Source: an uncultured Acetatifactor sp. (GTDB taxonomy: Bacteria; Bacillota; Clostridia; Lachnospirales; Lachnospiraceae). From it: a DNA stretch of 18,814 nt. Below, piece after piece: positions 1 through 8,039 of the stretch; position 1 is the first letter of the stretch, and the number at the start of each line of letters is the position of its first letter. Below the pieces are notes generated by a model. That model was not told the DNA's origin, did no database searches, and was given only the letters and a program-made list of their open reading frames with translations. A program made the position numbers and the translations under genes. The stretch lies in contig CAJTSY010000079.1 of assembly GCA_910578995.1 (NCBI GenBank), positions 1 to 18,814 on the forward strand, given 5' to 3'.

Positions 1-375
1 CGAGTATTTCATTCTAAAATAATTTCCCTCAATACTGGTATTAGTAATTCCATCATATTCGTCTAAAATTCCCTTTATATCAAGACCATCAATACATAAA
101 AAGTCCGAAGTATTTGTAGTTACAAAATACTCCTTTTTTATCTTTTTTCCAGATGCATCCGTAATCAAGTACATTATATCTGTATCCAGTTCCTTAGTTA
201 AATTAATCAAGTCAGATATAAATTCCTCATTACTTTTCGTCTCTGGCTTGCAAATTGTAATTTCCATTTTGCTCAATTCCATTTCATTTGTAACTGAGCA
301 GGAATAATCCATAAAGTTCATAACGATTACATATGCCATTATGGCAGCATAAACTAAGTACAATATTTTTTTCAT
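1..375 (-). CDS. Probable bacteriocin-associated membrane protein (DUF1430-like), N-terminal part
   Basis: Open reading frame of 125 codons from an ATG at 373-375 that runs off the left edge. It begins MKKILYLVYAAIMAYVIVMN, a short basic start and one hydrophobic helix (about residues 4-20), followed by a hydrophilic, probably extracytoplasmic stretch with the segments LINLTKEL, IMYLITD and EYFVTT. An SD-like AGGGAG lies about 10 nt upstream. The layout (N-terminal helix, then an extracellular domain) is like that of the bacteriocin-associated integral membrane proteins (TIGR01654/DUF1430), which continue into FtsX-like permease helices. That part would lie outside the window. The family assignment comes from general pattern and is tentative. 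It could instead be a short membrane-anchored protein of unknown role. Confidence 0.5.
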   Translation of the reverse strand, partial: MKKILYLVYAAIMAYVIVMNFMDYSCSVTNEMELSKMEITICKPETKSNEEFISDLINLTKELDTDIMYLITDASGKKIKKEYFVTTNTSDFLCIDGLDIKGILDEYDGITNTSIEGNYFRMKYS

Positions 376-475
376 AGATGCTGTTCTCCCTAAACATTTT
401 CTGCATCCTAAAATCATTTTGTCTGAAATTTAGGCAAGACCATATGACTTTATGTTTTATTTTTCTTGCTCCGTT

Positions 476-760
476 CTAAAGAACTATTCTTATTAGCGCC
501 AAAATGGTTTTAAAGAGAATCAGGCTGATACCTAAAACAAATATATTAATGTAGATAGCAGCACTGGAGATCATTGTCCTTTTCTCCCTTTTCCCCAATA
601 ATGAAAGAATCAAAGAAACACTTGTTAAAATAAGCCAACATATTCTACTCATCCGAATCGGTAGGTCAAGAAGAAAATTTGCCAGAACTGATACACCCAA
701 AAATAATATAATAACCATTGATATTTTTGTATACTTTGATTCCTGTCTCAATATTTCCAT
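476..760 (-). CDS. Small three-helix membrane protein, unknown function
   Basis: 94-residue protein starting MEILRQESKYTKISMVIILF, with hydrophobic segments at about residues 13-33, 37-55 and 67-93. A basic KREKR loop at about 57-61 separates the second and third helices. A GGGGG purine run sits about 6 nt before the ATG. It lies about 100 bp upstream of the partial gene at the left edge and downstream of the Xre-type regulator, all on the minus strand, so the three may form one unit. I do not recognise the family. Small membrane proteins next to bacteriocin-type transporters are often immunity proteins, but nothing in the sequence shows that here. Confidence 0.6.
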   Translation of the reverse strand: MEILRQESKYTKISMVIILFLGVSVLANFLLDLPIRMSRICWLILTSVSLILSLLGKREKRTMISSAAIYINIFVLGISLILFKTILALIRIVL

Positions 761-840
761 AAAGTACCCCCGTTAATCTTGAAAACAATTCTGTCGTTTT
801 CGTAATCATGTCCCCACCAATTCATACCAGTTTCCAATTT

Positions 841-1332
841 TCATTCTTTTCTGCTATACTTATTTACTCTTCTATATAAGTAAGTTAGAAAAACCATCAA
901 CATAATCATGCCAACACAACACGAAAGTATTGGTCTGCTAAATAATGAGAAATTATCATGCGAGTGAAATGCCAATCCAATCAGTAAACAAATTACACCT
1001 ATAATTCCTACAATGCTGTACATTACCATATTTCTCAATTCTATTTTCTTTTGCTGTTGAACTATATCTAATGTTGTGTTTACAGCATCCGTTGCCACTT
1101 CAACCTGAACGTCTTTAGTCGGCATTCTTTGGCACTGCATTAGTTCAAGTATATTCACATTCAAGGCTTCCGCAAGTGGTTCAATCGTATTAATATCCGG
1201 AAACCCCAAACCTCTCTCCCAGCGGCTAACTGCTTTATCAGATACATGTAGTTCCTTTGCCAATTGTGCCTGCGTCATATTATTCTCTTTTCGCAGTTTG
1301 GAAATGAACATTCCCATTTGCTTTGCATCCAT
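841..1332 (-). CDS. Xre-family regulator with C-terminal membrane anchor
   Basis: 163 residues. Residues about 6-66 form a Cro/C1-type helix-turn-helix domain: TQAQLAKELHVSDKAVSRWE is a textbook HTH_3 recognition motif, followed by PDINTIEPLAEALNVNILEL. The C-terminal part has two predicted membrane helices (about 101-121 and 132-153) ending in a basic tail. DNA-binding domains with a membrane tail of this kind are common in Firmicutes and probably couple a membrane signal to transcription; the signal is unknown here. The ATG is preceded by AGGAG at a rather long distance (about 12 nt). It probably regulates the membrane-protein genes immediately downstream (inference from position). Confidence 0.85.
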   Translation of the reverse strand: MDAKQMGMFISKLRKENNMTQAQLAKELHVSDKAVSRWERGLGFPDINTIEPLAEALNVNILELMQCQRMPTKDVQVEVATDAVNTTLDIVQQQKKIELRNMVMYSIVGIIGVICLLIGLAFHSHDNFSLFSRPILSCCVGMIMLMVFLTYLYRRVNKYSRKE

Positions 1333-1369
1333 TATGATAACGATCTCCTCTCTAAATTTGATTAAGAAA

Positions 1370-1399
1370 AGTATAACAAAGAGATTGTGTGTATTTCAC
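1370..1399 (-). promoter_or_regulatory. Putative sigma-A promoter of the Xre-type regulator gene
   Basis: On the minus strand the -10 is TATACT (1370-1375) and a weak -35 GTGAAA (1394-1399) lies 18 nt upstream. It is about 37 bp before the start codon of the regulator gene. The -35 matches only four of six consensus positions, so the call is moderate. Confidence 0.4.
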
Positions 1400-1504
1400 C
1401 CGATGATTAATTTACAAGCTCCTTTTTAGCTCTACAATTCATTTACCTTGTGGAAAGGTACTTTTTTCCAGCAACCCCGCTCCCTCTCAGAGCCGCCCAT
1501 GCCC

Positions 1505-1669
1505 CTAGTATGACCCTCACCAATTAACCACATGTTTCACTTGTCTAAATTTCCGTCTGCGTCGTTGTCGTCGGTCAACGATGCCACCGCATCGCCTCCC
1601 TCCTCCGCCTAGCAGGCCGAAAATTTATCCTTCGTGAAACATAGTGGTAATTGGTGTGGGTCATACTAG
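1505..1669. repeat. 165-bp element with long imperfect terminal inverted repeats and internal hairpins
   Basis: The left arm (1505-1560) starts CTAGTATGACCC and the right arm (about 1611-1669) ends GGGTCATACTAG. The arms stay complementary inwards through CACCAATTA/TAATTGGTG, TGTTTCAC/GTGAAACA and TAAATTT/AAATTTA. The interior holds a perfect hairpin, CGATGC-CACC-GCATCG (1579-1594), and a GTTG/CAAC pairing beside it. The minus strand of the interior is G-rich (GGCGGAGGAGGGAGG). There is no open reading frame. A miniature transposable element, a structured RNA or a transfer-origin-like site are all possible. No target-site duplication is evident at the edges. Confidence 0.7.
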
Positions 1670-1719
1670 CATTCCGCAGGGCAAAGTTTTATGCGCCTCT
1701 ACGGAATTGGGTGTAAAGT

Positions 1720-2309
1720 TTATACCTGTATATCCAGTGAACTGCCCGAAGATGGTTTTTTTACAAACGTATTGCCACTTTTCGCAAGCTGGCTTTCTAC
1801 GGATTCCCTTGTAACGCTGTCCAGTATGCCAGAATCAAACGGCTGCCCCGGCTCCCATTTCGGATTAGCCGCCTTGACCGCCACATACATCGCAGAACGG
1901 TATTTCCCTGAATATCTTAGACCTTTTTATGGTATCTCCATTGGAAATACCATTCTCCTGAATAAACTCCCTTTTCACATTGTCGAACATCTTCTGCCGC
2001 ATCTCGTCAGACACGGGTATCAGTTGCTGCCATGTCGAGCGGTCAACCTTTCCATCTTCCCCATGATACATCCCAGGAACGACAATCCCTCCCGGCCCGA
2101 CAAAATCCCCGTCAGAATTATAATTCTGCATCACATTCCTCATGCCCACCCATTAACTCATACAGCAGCCTTTGTTCAGGCGTCATCATGGCTTCCTCTT
2201 CCATAAGGGCCGCCAGATGATCCTTTGCCGCCACCTTATACTGTTTGCTGTTAGTATTGATGCTTTTATAAACTGAATTGCTGCCTGCACCAAAACCACT
2301 AATGTTCAT
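1720..2309 (-). pseudogene. Unrecognised mobile-region gene broken by two frameshifts
   Basis: The coding sequence passes through all three minus-strand frames. The first ends shortly after MTPEQRLLYELMGGHEE; the second carries YNSDGDFVGPGGIVVPGMYH and RSTWQQLIPVSDEMRQKMFD; the third ends PFDSGILDSVTRES...SSLDIQV with a stop at 1720-1722. The breaks lie near 2118-2150 and near 1865-1920. The whole would be about 197 residues, hydrophilic, with no signal peptide or membrane helix. The start is taken as ATG 2309 because AAGGAGG (2324-2330) precedes it, although the 14-nt spacing is long; a TTG at 2351 is the in-frame alternative. I do not know the function. Its position beside the inverted-repeat element suggests shared mobile-element origin. 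Confidence 0.65.
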
Positions 2310-2421
2310 TAAGATACTATCATCCTCCTTGATAAAAATATTTTTTGCCAACCTTGGCCTGCATATAAAATATGCCGCTTCATAAAAATTTTCGATAGGC
2401 GCACTCTCATTTCCAACCCGG

Positions 2422-2530
2422 ATTGCACCAAGTGACTATAAATTGCACGAAATGACCATAAAGTTTATAGCATATTATCCTTGCCTCGGGTCAACTTGGA
2501 GCTGTCGGCAAAGTCCAACTTGGCCCGAAA
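2422..2530. repeat. Short direct repeats resembling insertion-sequence end boxes
   Basis: This lies in a gene-free stretch (2310-2559). Two copies of a 20-bp box follow each other: ATTGCACCAAGTGACTATA at 2422 and ATTGCACGAAATGACCATA at 2442 (17 of 20 bases shared). They are followed by GTCAACTTGG (2490-2499) and GTCCAACTTGG (2513-2523), the latter running into CCCGAAA. Multiple 20-bp boxes near a terminus are typical of IS21-type elements, but no transposase is present and the assignment is an inference. A related inverted sequence lies at 7465-7491. Confidence 0.4.
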
Positions 2531-2559
2531 CCAATACCTACAACGCCACTCTCTAACGT

Positions 2560-4770
2560 TTATATTGTTGTGTCATCCCGCAAAGAATCTATTAGGCTGC
2601 TGCCCAGCACCTTTTTCGCACCGATGTAATAGGCCAGGGCAACAAAACCAAAAATAGCCAGAATAAATAGCAAAATCTGGATAAACGGTGCTTCATGGAG
2701 GAAAACCATCGGATCAATATAAGCCATATTGATAAATAATATGACTGGAATCACCGTGAGTGGTATTGTAATCAAAACTGGTCGCCCGGCAATAACAAGA
2801 GCTTCCACATAGAATATTTTTTTCAACTCGTCAGGTGTCATGCCAATAGACATATAGCGGGCAAACTCTCTTTTTCTTTGACGCACAAATCCGAATGTAT
2901 TCGTGAAGATATTTCCAATACCGATGACTGCAAGCAAAACACAGAACAGTCCAATAACGGCCATCATTCCATGAAACATTCTGTCATTGTCAAGTTTTGC
3001 TTGAATCCGGTTTTCTATTTCCGTCTGATACCCTTGACTAAGAAGTCCGGAAACTTCATCCTCAATCTCGTTTAACTCGTCTAAGGTCACTCTATTCCGA
3101 GCCAAAATCCGAATATAGGTATCAGCTTCGGCTCCCCCAATTTGTCCTTTGATTTCTTTCCAGACCGACAAGGGAACAAAATGCACCAGCTCATAATAAT
3201 CCAAAGTTCCATACTCTTCACGCAGAACAGGGACTTGACGTGTATAAGTAAGAACCGGAATTTCTACGGAAACATCCTCTTGTCCAGCGTTCCTAAGTAT
3301 GGTGGTCTGCCCATTTTCTACCAGGTATGACACACTACGCCTATCATGAAAATTGGGGTCAGAGGCATCGCAGGCCTGATTTAGAATAACCGCACCATCT
3401 AAACGTGGCTCTGTTCCAATCTGTTCACAATATGCCAAAAAGCTTGTATCATCCATAATGACTAACGGGGCATTTACCAGCCATGCGCCGTCAACAGCAG
3501 AAACATATTGAGTGGAGGCGTTTTCTAATCCGCCGATTGCTTGCAGTTCTTCGCTGATTTCGTCTTGTGTAACCATTCGTTTTGCTACGGCTTTCTGATA
3601 CACCACTCCGCTTTCAACACCATATAGTTCCTGTAAGGTATCCGCCTCGGTGAAAACGTCAATATCCGTACTTTTTACTGTGGCCATCACATCCCAAACA
3701 TCCTGATACCTTTCAAAGTATGTCATATCTTGATTGACAATCATCAGTGTGAAAAAACACATCATTAACGAAAATGCCAAAAAAGAGAAGACAAGAGATA
3801 AAGCGGCTGTACGCATTGACTTCTTTTGAGCCTTTAACGCATTTCCAGCCAGTTCTCCCTCTACACCAAACAAAAAGGATAGGATACGGGATTTCTTTCT
3901 TCTTTTCAGTTGCAGTTCGTTGGTGTTCCTGATTGCCTCCATCGGCGTCAGTTTGCCCATTTTTCTTGCTGGAATCCATGCGGAAATCCATACAGTCAAA
4001 ACTGTAACCAAAAGAGACAGCACAAGAATCAAGGGATGATAACTAAACGGTAGCACTAATCGTCCGGCCACATCAGCCAATGTGAAATTTATTGCCTCGA
4101 TAACTCCCACACAAATCAGAATACCAAGCAAATTGCCGACAACAATGGGTAAGGCGCATAACCTAAGAGCCTCCTGCAACAAACACGCCCGAATCTGTCC
4201 GGGTGTGGCACCAATGCTTGAAAAAATGCCGAATTGATGGATACGGGCACTCATTGTTACCGCAAAGGCATTGTGGATAACCAAAATCAACGAAAAACAG
4301 GCAATAATAGTAATCAACAAAAAGAACGGAAATACCCAACGAAGTGCGGAATCATCTGCGCTTCTGATAAGGTATAGGCTTAAAAGCGAATAGTGATAGG
4401 AAACCGATTCCGCTGGTAAGCCAACAAGTTCTGCGATTTGGGGCATATCTGTCAGGACATTTCCCATATTTGTGAAATATACATCTACTACAATTCCTTG
4501 TACGTCCGAAAGATTTTCATTGACTGTAACCTTTTCAACGCTGGCATAGTTTTCAATGAGCGTCAAATCATCCGTGCTGATCTCTCCAACAAAACGGCCT
4601 TGCCAGTCGCCTTCCTCTACTTTCAGGCTTTGTACCTCATAAAACCATAAGTTATAGAATAGGCTGCATAGCAGTGATAAAAGTAATGCCGAAATAAAAG
4701 CAGCTATGATAATGGATAGGCTGGAAGCCTTGTTGTTTTTTACATAACTTGATGAATAATCTTTCCACAT
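2560..4770 (-). CDS. FtsX-family ABC transporter permease (antimicrobial-peptide/MacB type)
   Basis: 736 residues from ATG 4770. This start is chosen over the ATG at 4776 and GTG at 4779 because GGAGG (4779-4783) sits 8 nt before it. Predicted helices: about 17-40, 146-170, 206-230, 246-266, 322-346, 601-627, 663-685 and 695-717. The large loop at about 350-600 would face outside. The two FtsX cores are recognisable: SARIHQFGIFSSIGATPGQI (174-193) and the C-terminal FARYMSIGMTPDELKKIFYV (636-655). The protein probably works as one chain with the ATPase encoded just upstream, removing or sensing a cell-envelope peptide as BceAB/VraDE-type systems do (family knowledge). The substrate is unknown. 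The large loop is acidic and has no sequence I can tie to a ligand. Confidence 0.85.
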   Translation of the reverse strand: MWKDYSSSYVKNNKASSLSIIIAAFISALLLSLLCSLFYNLWFYEVQSLKVEEGDWQGRFVGEISTDDLTLIENYASVEKVTVNENLSDVQGIVVDVYFTNMGNVLTDMPQIAELVGLPAESVSYHYSLLSLYLIRSADDSALRWVFPFFLLITIIACFSLILVIHNAFAVTMSARIHQFGIFSSIGATPGQIRACLLQEALRLCALPIVVGNLLGILICVGVIEAINFTLADVAGRLVLPFSYHPLILVLSLLVTVLTVWISAWIPARKMGKLTPMEAIRNTNELQLKRRKKSRILSFLFGVEGELAGNALKAQKKSMRTAALSLVFSFLAFSLMMCFFTLMIVNQDMTYFERYQDVWDVMATVKSTDIDVFTEADTLQELYGVESGVVYQKAVAKRMVTQDEISEELQAIGGLENASTQYVSAVDGAWLVNAPLVIMDDTSFLAYCEQIGTEPRLDGAVILNQACDASDPNFHDRRSVSYLVENGQTTILRNAGQEDVSVEIPVLTYTRQVPVLREEYGTLDYYELVHFVPLSVWKEIKGQIGGAEADTYIRILARNRVTLDELNEIEDEVSGLLSQGYQTEIENRIQAKLDNDRMFHGMMAVIGLFCVLLAVIGIGNIFTNTFGFVRQRKREFARYMSIGMTPDELKKIFYVEALVIAGRPVLITIPLTVIPVILFINMAYIDPMVFLHEAPFIQILLFILAIFGFVALAYYIGAKKVLGSSLIDSLRDDTTI

Positions 4771-4775
4771 AACCA

Positions 4776-5456
4776 TCACCTCCGGCTTTCATCACTGATG
4801 ATGCACCCATCTTCAATCGTTATAATGCGGTCTGCCTCCAGAGCAATTTTTTCATCATGCGTTATAAGAACGATGGTTTGCTCAAAATTGCGGTTGAACA
4901 ATTTCAGCATATCAATGATTTCCTTAGAGTTCTTCTGATCAAGGTTGCCGGTTGGCTCGTCAGCCAAAAGCAGGGCAGGACGATAAATGAGTGACCGTGC
5001 GATAGCTACCCGCTGTTGCTGCCCACCAGATAATTGATTGGGAAGTGATTCCAGCTTACCGGCAATTCCCAATGATTTTACTATTTGGTCAAAAAATTCC
5101 TGATTTGGTTTCTTTTTATCCAGCAGAAGGGGCATAAGTATATTTTTGCGGATGGTAAGAGTAGGAATCAAATTGTAAAACTGATAAACCAGCCCGACCT
5201 TCCGGCGCCGGAATATCGCGGCCTGCGTCTTGTCCAAAGCAGATATATCAGTTCCCCCGACAACAACTTTCCCCTCGGTAGGTTTATCAACGCTGCCAAG
5301 AATGTGCAACAATGTCGATTTACCGGAGCCGGATGCGCCAATAATGGCTACAAATTCGCCTTTGTCCACAACAAGGTCAATTCCATCCAATGCCTTTACC
5401 TGATTGGCCCCGGAGCCGTACACTTTTTTTATCCCCTCGCATTTCAGGATTTCCAT
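4776..5456 (-). CDS. ABC transporter ATP-binding protein (LolD/MacB/BceA type)
   Basis: 226 residues with every ATPase motif intact: Walker A GASGSGKST (40-48), Q-loop Gln92, signature LSGGQ (142-146), Walker B LLLADEP (162-168), D-loop NLD (171-173) and switch His200. Start ATG 5456 is preceded by AAAGGAG at 8 nt; an upstream in-frame ATG at 5489 lacks such a site. The stop lies 5 nt before the permease start, and the permease SD overlaps the end of this gene, so the two are translationally coupled. The cytoplasmic subunit would energise the FtsX-type permease. It is likely induced by the neighbouring two-component system through the direct-repeat promoter at 5502-5533. Confidence 0.93.
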   Translation of the reverse strand: MEILKCEGIKKVYGSGANQVKALDGIDLVVDKGEFVAIIGASGSGKSTLLHILGSVDKPTEGKVVVGGTDISALDKTQAAIFRRRKVGLVYQFYNLIPTLTIRKNILMPLLLDKKKPNQEFFDQIVKSLGIAGKLESLPNQLSGGQQQRVAIARSLIYRPALLLADEPTGNLDQKNSKEIIDMLKLFNRNFEQTIVLITHDEKIALEADRIITIEDGCIISDESRR

Positions 5457-5501
5457 AAGATTGTCTCCTTTCGTTTTTAAGCATAGCATGGCTATATTTT
5501 T

Positions 5502-5533
5502 AGTATAGCAAATGAAAGTGACAACTCAGTGAC
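5502..5533 (-). promoter_or_regulatory. Response-regulator-type promoter for the ABC transporter genes
   Basis: On the minus strand two copies of GTCACT (5528-5533 and 5517-5522) are spaced 11 bp start to start. Nine bases after the second copy comes TATACT (5502-5507), a good -10 with no recognisable -35 at the right distance. Direct repeats one helical turn apart replacing the -35 are the normal arrangement for OmpR/PhoB-type activators. The box overlaps the kinase stop codon (TGA, 5526-5528). The likely activator is the response regulator at 6706-7377 (inference). Confidence 0.6.
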
Positions 5534-6709
5534 TGTAAAAACGAATTTCATAGCAAGCGCCGCCGTCTACAAGATTTTTTGCACTAATCGTCCCATTTTG
5601 GCTTTCGATGATTGCCTTTGAAAGAGACAGGCCGATGCCAATACCGCTGTGGATGGCATTTTGTCCCCTGTAAAACCGTTCAAAAAGGTGGGGAAGATCC
5701 TCTTTTGCAAATCCGGCCCCCGTATCCCATATTTTTATTTGGGTATAAATAGGGTTTTGTTCATATGAGCAATGGATAACTCCGCCCGGCGGGGTATGCT
5801 CCATACAGTTTTTCAAGAGGTTTATGATAGCCTCCATAGTCCAGTCCAGGTCCGCTTGAATTGTTATTTCTCCCAATTCCGGTATATCAACGGAAACATT
5901 CGACTTTGCCAATAAATCTTGAAGATTGTCCGCAGCAAGCATAAGGACAGTATAAAGATCAACTGCCTTTTTTTCTAAAGGCAAAGTTCCTGCGTCAATA
6001 CGGGATAACAGCAAAAGGGTTTCCTCTAAATGTGTTAATTGGGAAAGCCGCCCCTGAATCTGATCCAGATATTTAGAAGATGGATTTTCCCGCATTATTT
6101 GCATGGAGAGCGAAATAGACGTTATTGGTGTTTTAATTTGATGGGCGATATTATAAAGGTTTTCCGCAAAATTGTTTTTGCTCTGAGCGCCATATTGCGG
6201 GTCTGAGAAAGCATGGTCACTGTTTTATAAATTTCGTCCTGTAATTTAGACAAGTCATCTTCACCGACTTGAAAAAGAATGTCACTATCTCCGTTGTTTA
6301 CCTTTTCGAGATAGGTTGTTAAGAATTTAATACGCAATATGTCTTTTCGATGCCAGAAAATTAACGTGATAATGAAAAGAATGCAACCTATCCCAAAGCC
6401 AGCCAGTATAAACAGGCTACTGTATGCTTTAGACGCTGGAAACAAATCAGTTTGTTTGTATCCATGCAATAAAAGAATATTTGTGTCCGATGAAATTTCA
6501 GGATTAGATTTGTATTCCTTTAGCGTCTCCAAAATGATGTTTTCTGCTTCGGGCTGTTTTTCTATGATTCGTTGAAAAATCTCTCCTAATGTCTGCATAT
6601 GTACTTGGCCGTAACTGTTAATCAGAAAAAATACAGTAAAAGTAGAGGCTATCAGGCTGATAGACAAAACAAAACCAATCAACACCGTCATATTTTTTCT
6701 CTCGTTCAT
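5526..6709 (-). pseudogene. Sensor histidine kinase interrupted by a single-base frameshift
   Basis: Two pieces in different frames (6122-6709 and 5526-6104 plus upstream) join into a normal 394-residue kinase if one A is restored in the A5 run read from 6175-6179. The repaired protein has helices at about 9-31 and 97-119 with a short external loop, a HAMP-like linker, the phosphoacceptor block NIAHQIKTPITS (His190), the N-box NLLKNCMEHTPPG, and G-boxes WDTGAGF and GIGIGLSLSKAI. As read, the first piece stops with 17 out-of-frame residues before reaching the His block, and no SD precedes the second piece. Overlap with the regulator gene is ATGA. This may be true inactivation, A-run slippage or a sequencing error. 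Confidence 0.85.
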
Positions 6710-7377
6710 TCCATTTCCTCCATACGATAGCCAATACTTCTAACTGTTTTCAAACAAGATGGCTGACGTAGTTTCTCACGTAAGCGTTTCATCGTTACTG
6801 TCAGTGTATTGTCGTTAACGTAGTTTCCATTATCATCCCAAATATGTTTTAGCAATATTTCTCTTGTGATTGTCTTACCCTTGTTCTGCATCAGGAACAG
6901 AAGCAACTGATATTCTTGTGGACTTAACGCGATTTCTTCCGAATCAATAAAAGCGGTTGTACGTTTACAGTCAATAGAAATTCTATCACAGGATAAATAT
7001 TCTTTTGATACGTCACCCGTCCTTCTCAGCAAAGCCAAAATACGGGAATACAGAACCTCTAAATCAAATGGTTTTATAACATAATCATCTGCGCCATTAC
7101 GAAAACCGGAAACTATATCGTGGGAATCGCTTCTAACGGTAAGAAAAATAATAGGCAGGTCTTTCCATTGTGATCTAATCCATTGACACAGGGCATCACC
7201 ACGTCCGTCTGGCATATTCCAGTCTACTAAAACAAGGGTGGGTACTTGCTTTTTAAGTGTTTGCCTCGCCGCTGATACCGTTGGCAAAATTGTTACACTA
7301 TATTTTTTCTTTTCAAGAAAATCCTTTACTATTCGGGCGATATCTTCATCATCTTCAATATAATAAATCTCTGCCAT
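6706..7377 (-). CDS. OmpR/PhoB-family response regulator
   Basis: 223 residues. The receiver domain (about 2-115) has the acidic pair Asp9/Asp10, phosphoacceptor Asp52 in LVLVDWNMPDG, Thr80 and Lys102 in DDYVIKPFD. The C-terminal winged helix (about 125-222) has ALSPQEYQLLLFLMQNKG, DNTLTVTMKRLREKL and a final SIGYRM. It is a cytoplasmic transcription factor activated by phosphorylation. The start is supported by GGAGGG 6 nt upstream, and the gene overlaps the kinase start by 4 nt. Gene order (regulator, kinase, ATPase, permease) matches cell-envelope-stress and peptide-resistance modules. Its likely target is the 11-bp direct repeat at 5517-5533. With the kinase broken, it would depend on another phosphodonor. 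Confidence 0.93.
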   Translation of the reverse strand: MAEIYYIEDDEDIARIVKDFLEKKKYSVTILPTVSAARQTLKKQVPTLVLVDWNMPDGRGDALCQWIRSQWKDLPIIFLTVRSDSHDIVSGFRNGADDYVIKPFDLEVLYSRILALLRRTGDVSKEYLSCDRISIDCKRTTAFIDSEEIALSPQEYQLLLFLMQNKGKTITREILLKHIWDDNGNYVNDNTLTVTMKRLREKLRQPSCLKTVRSIGYRMEEME

Positions 7378-7419
7378 ATCTTACCCTCCACTCCAAGAGA
7401 TTTTGCATTTTCCGCTTTT

Positions 7420-7448
7420 ATTATAGGATCTCCTTTCAAACACTTCAA
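7420..7448 (-). promoter_or_regulatory. Sigma-A promoter of the two-component operon
   Basis: On the minus strand, TTGAAG (7443-7448), a 17-nt spacer and a perfect TATAAT (7420-7425) lie about 43 bp before the response-regulator start codon. Strength and spacing point to constitutive basal expression of the regulator and kinase. Confidence 0.7.
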
Positions 7449-7491
7449 GCCTATAAATCGATATCAAGCTGGACTTCGGGCTAAATTGAAC

Positions 7492-7716
7492 CTAGATGGC
7501 TCTATAAAAACAGAAAAGAGCCCCAAAAAGTTGTAAACTGCTGATTATAAATACACAAATCAAAATTCTATCTGACATATATGCCGTCAATATACTCACA
7601 AAAAATATACCACAATATAGTGAGATTTCCTTGGAAGAAAGTTTTTCTTTAAAATGTAGAAATGACATAAAGAAGTAAATCAGAGATTGTACGAATGAGA
7701 AAAAAGAAGCCTGCAC
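7492..7716 (-). CDS. Possible small membrane protein
   Basis: 74 codons, strongly hydrophobic, with two or three potential helices (about 4-20, 33-48 and 51-72), ending FGALFCFYRAI. The first codon is GTG. A G-rich stretch precedes it but only 2 nt away, too close for a good SD, and the next in-frame ATG is codon 17. No family is recognised. It lies between the iteron-like array and the two-component promoter. It could be a genuine small protein, the fragment of a longer membrane protein, or chance coding in AT-rich DNA. Confidence 0.3.
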   Translation of the reverse strand: MQASFFSFVQSLIYFFMSFLHFKEKLSSKEISLYCGIFFVSILTAYMSDRILICVFIISSLQLFGALFCFYRAI

Positions 7717-7771
7717 ATCCCCCTTTCCCTTATTTTAGTATTTAACCATTTAATCCTTACCGTTTTACTCA

Positions 7772-7874
7772 TATACTATCACGAAAACTGCTTATACAAT
7801 CACGGAAACCCTTATACTTTCACGCAAAACTCGGATACTATCACGGAAACTGCCGACTTTTGCGTGATAGTATA
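7772..7874. repeat. Iteron-like array: four direct 21-bp repeats plus one inverted copy
   Basis: TATACTATCACG-type repeats start at 7772, 7793, 7813 and 7834, a period of 20-21 bp, each continuing into GAAAAC or a near match. A fifth copy is inverted at about 7861-7874 (TGCGTGATAGTATA). Two helical turns between copies places all sites on one face of the DNA, as for replication-initiator iterons or partition sites. No replication gene is intact nearby, so it is read as a leftover origin or regulatory region of a mobile element (inference). Confidence 0.65.
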
Positions 7875-8039
7875 ATTTTGCCCCAATCGCCATATTATCA
7901 GCGGCATCAAAAACGCAAAAAAGAGAGGTCCACCAACCACTCCGGTGAACCCCTCTACGCTCAAAAACCTTTGATTTTAAGCCATTCTTCAATACTTTTG
8001 CCTGTAAGTACCAAAAATCCTATGGCATTATTTCTGAAT

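Noticed and set aside
1505..1669. Group II intron or riboswitch
   Set aside because: No domain V-like hairpin, maturase or known riboswitch core could be recognised; the element is dominated by one long inverted repeat.
1691..2206. 171-codon plus-strand frame
   Set aside because: Opposite the three-frame pseudogene, whose protein sequence is continuous on the minus strand.
7455..7476. AGCTTGATATCGA resembles a cloning-vector polylinker
   Set aside because: Only 13 bases match and the flanking sequence is continuous with native DNA on both sides; treated as coincidence.
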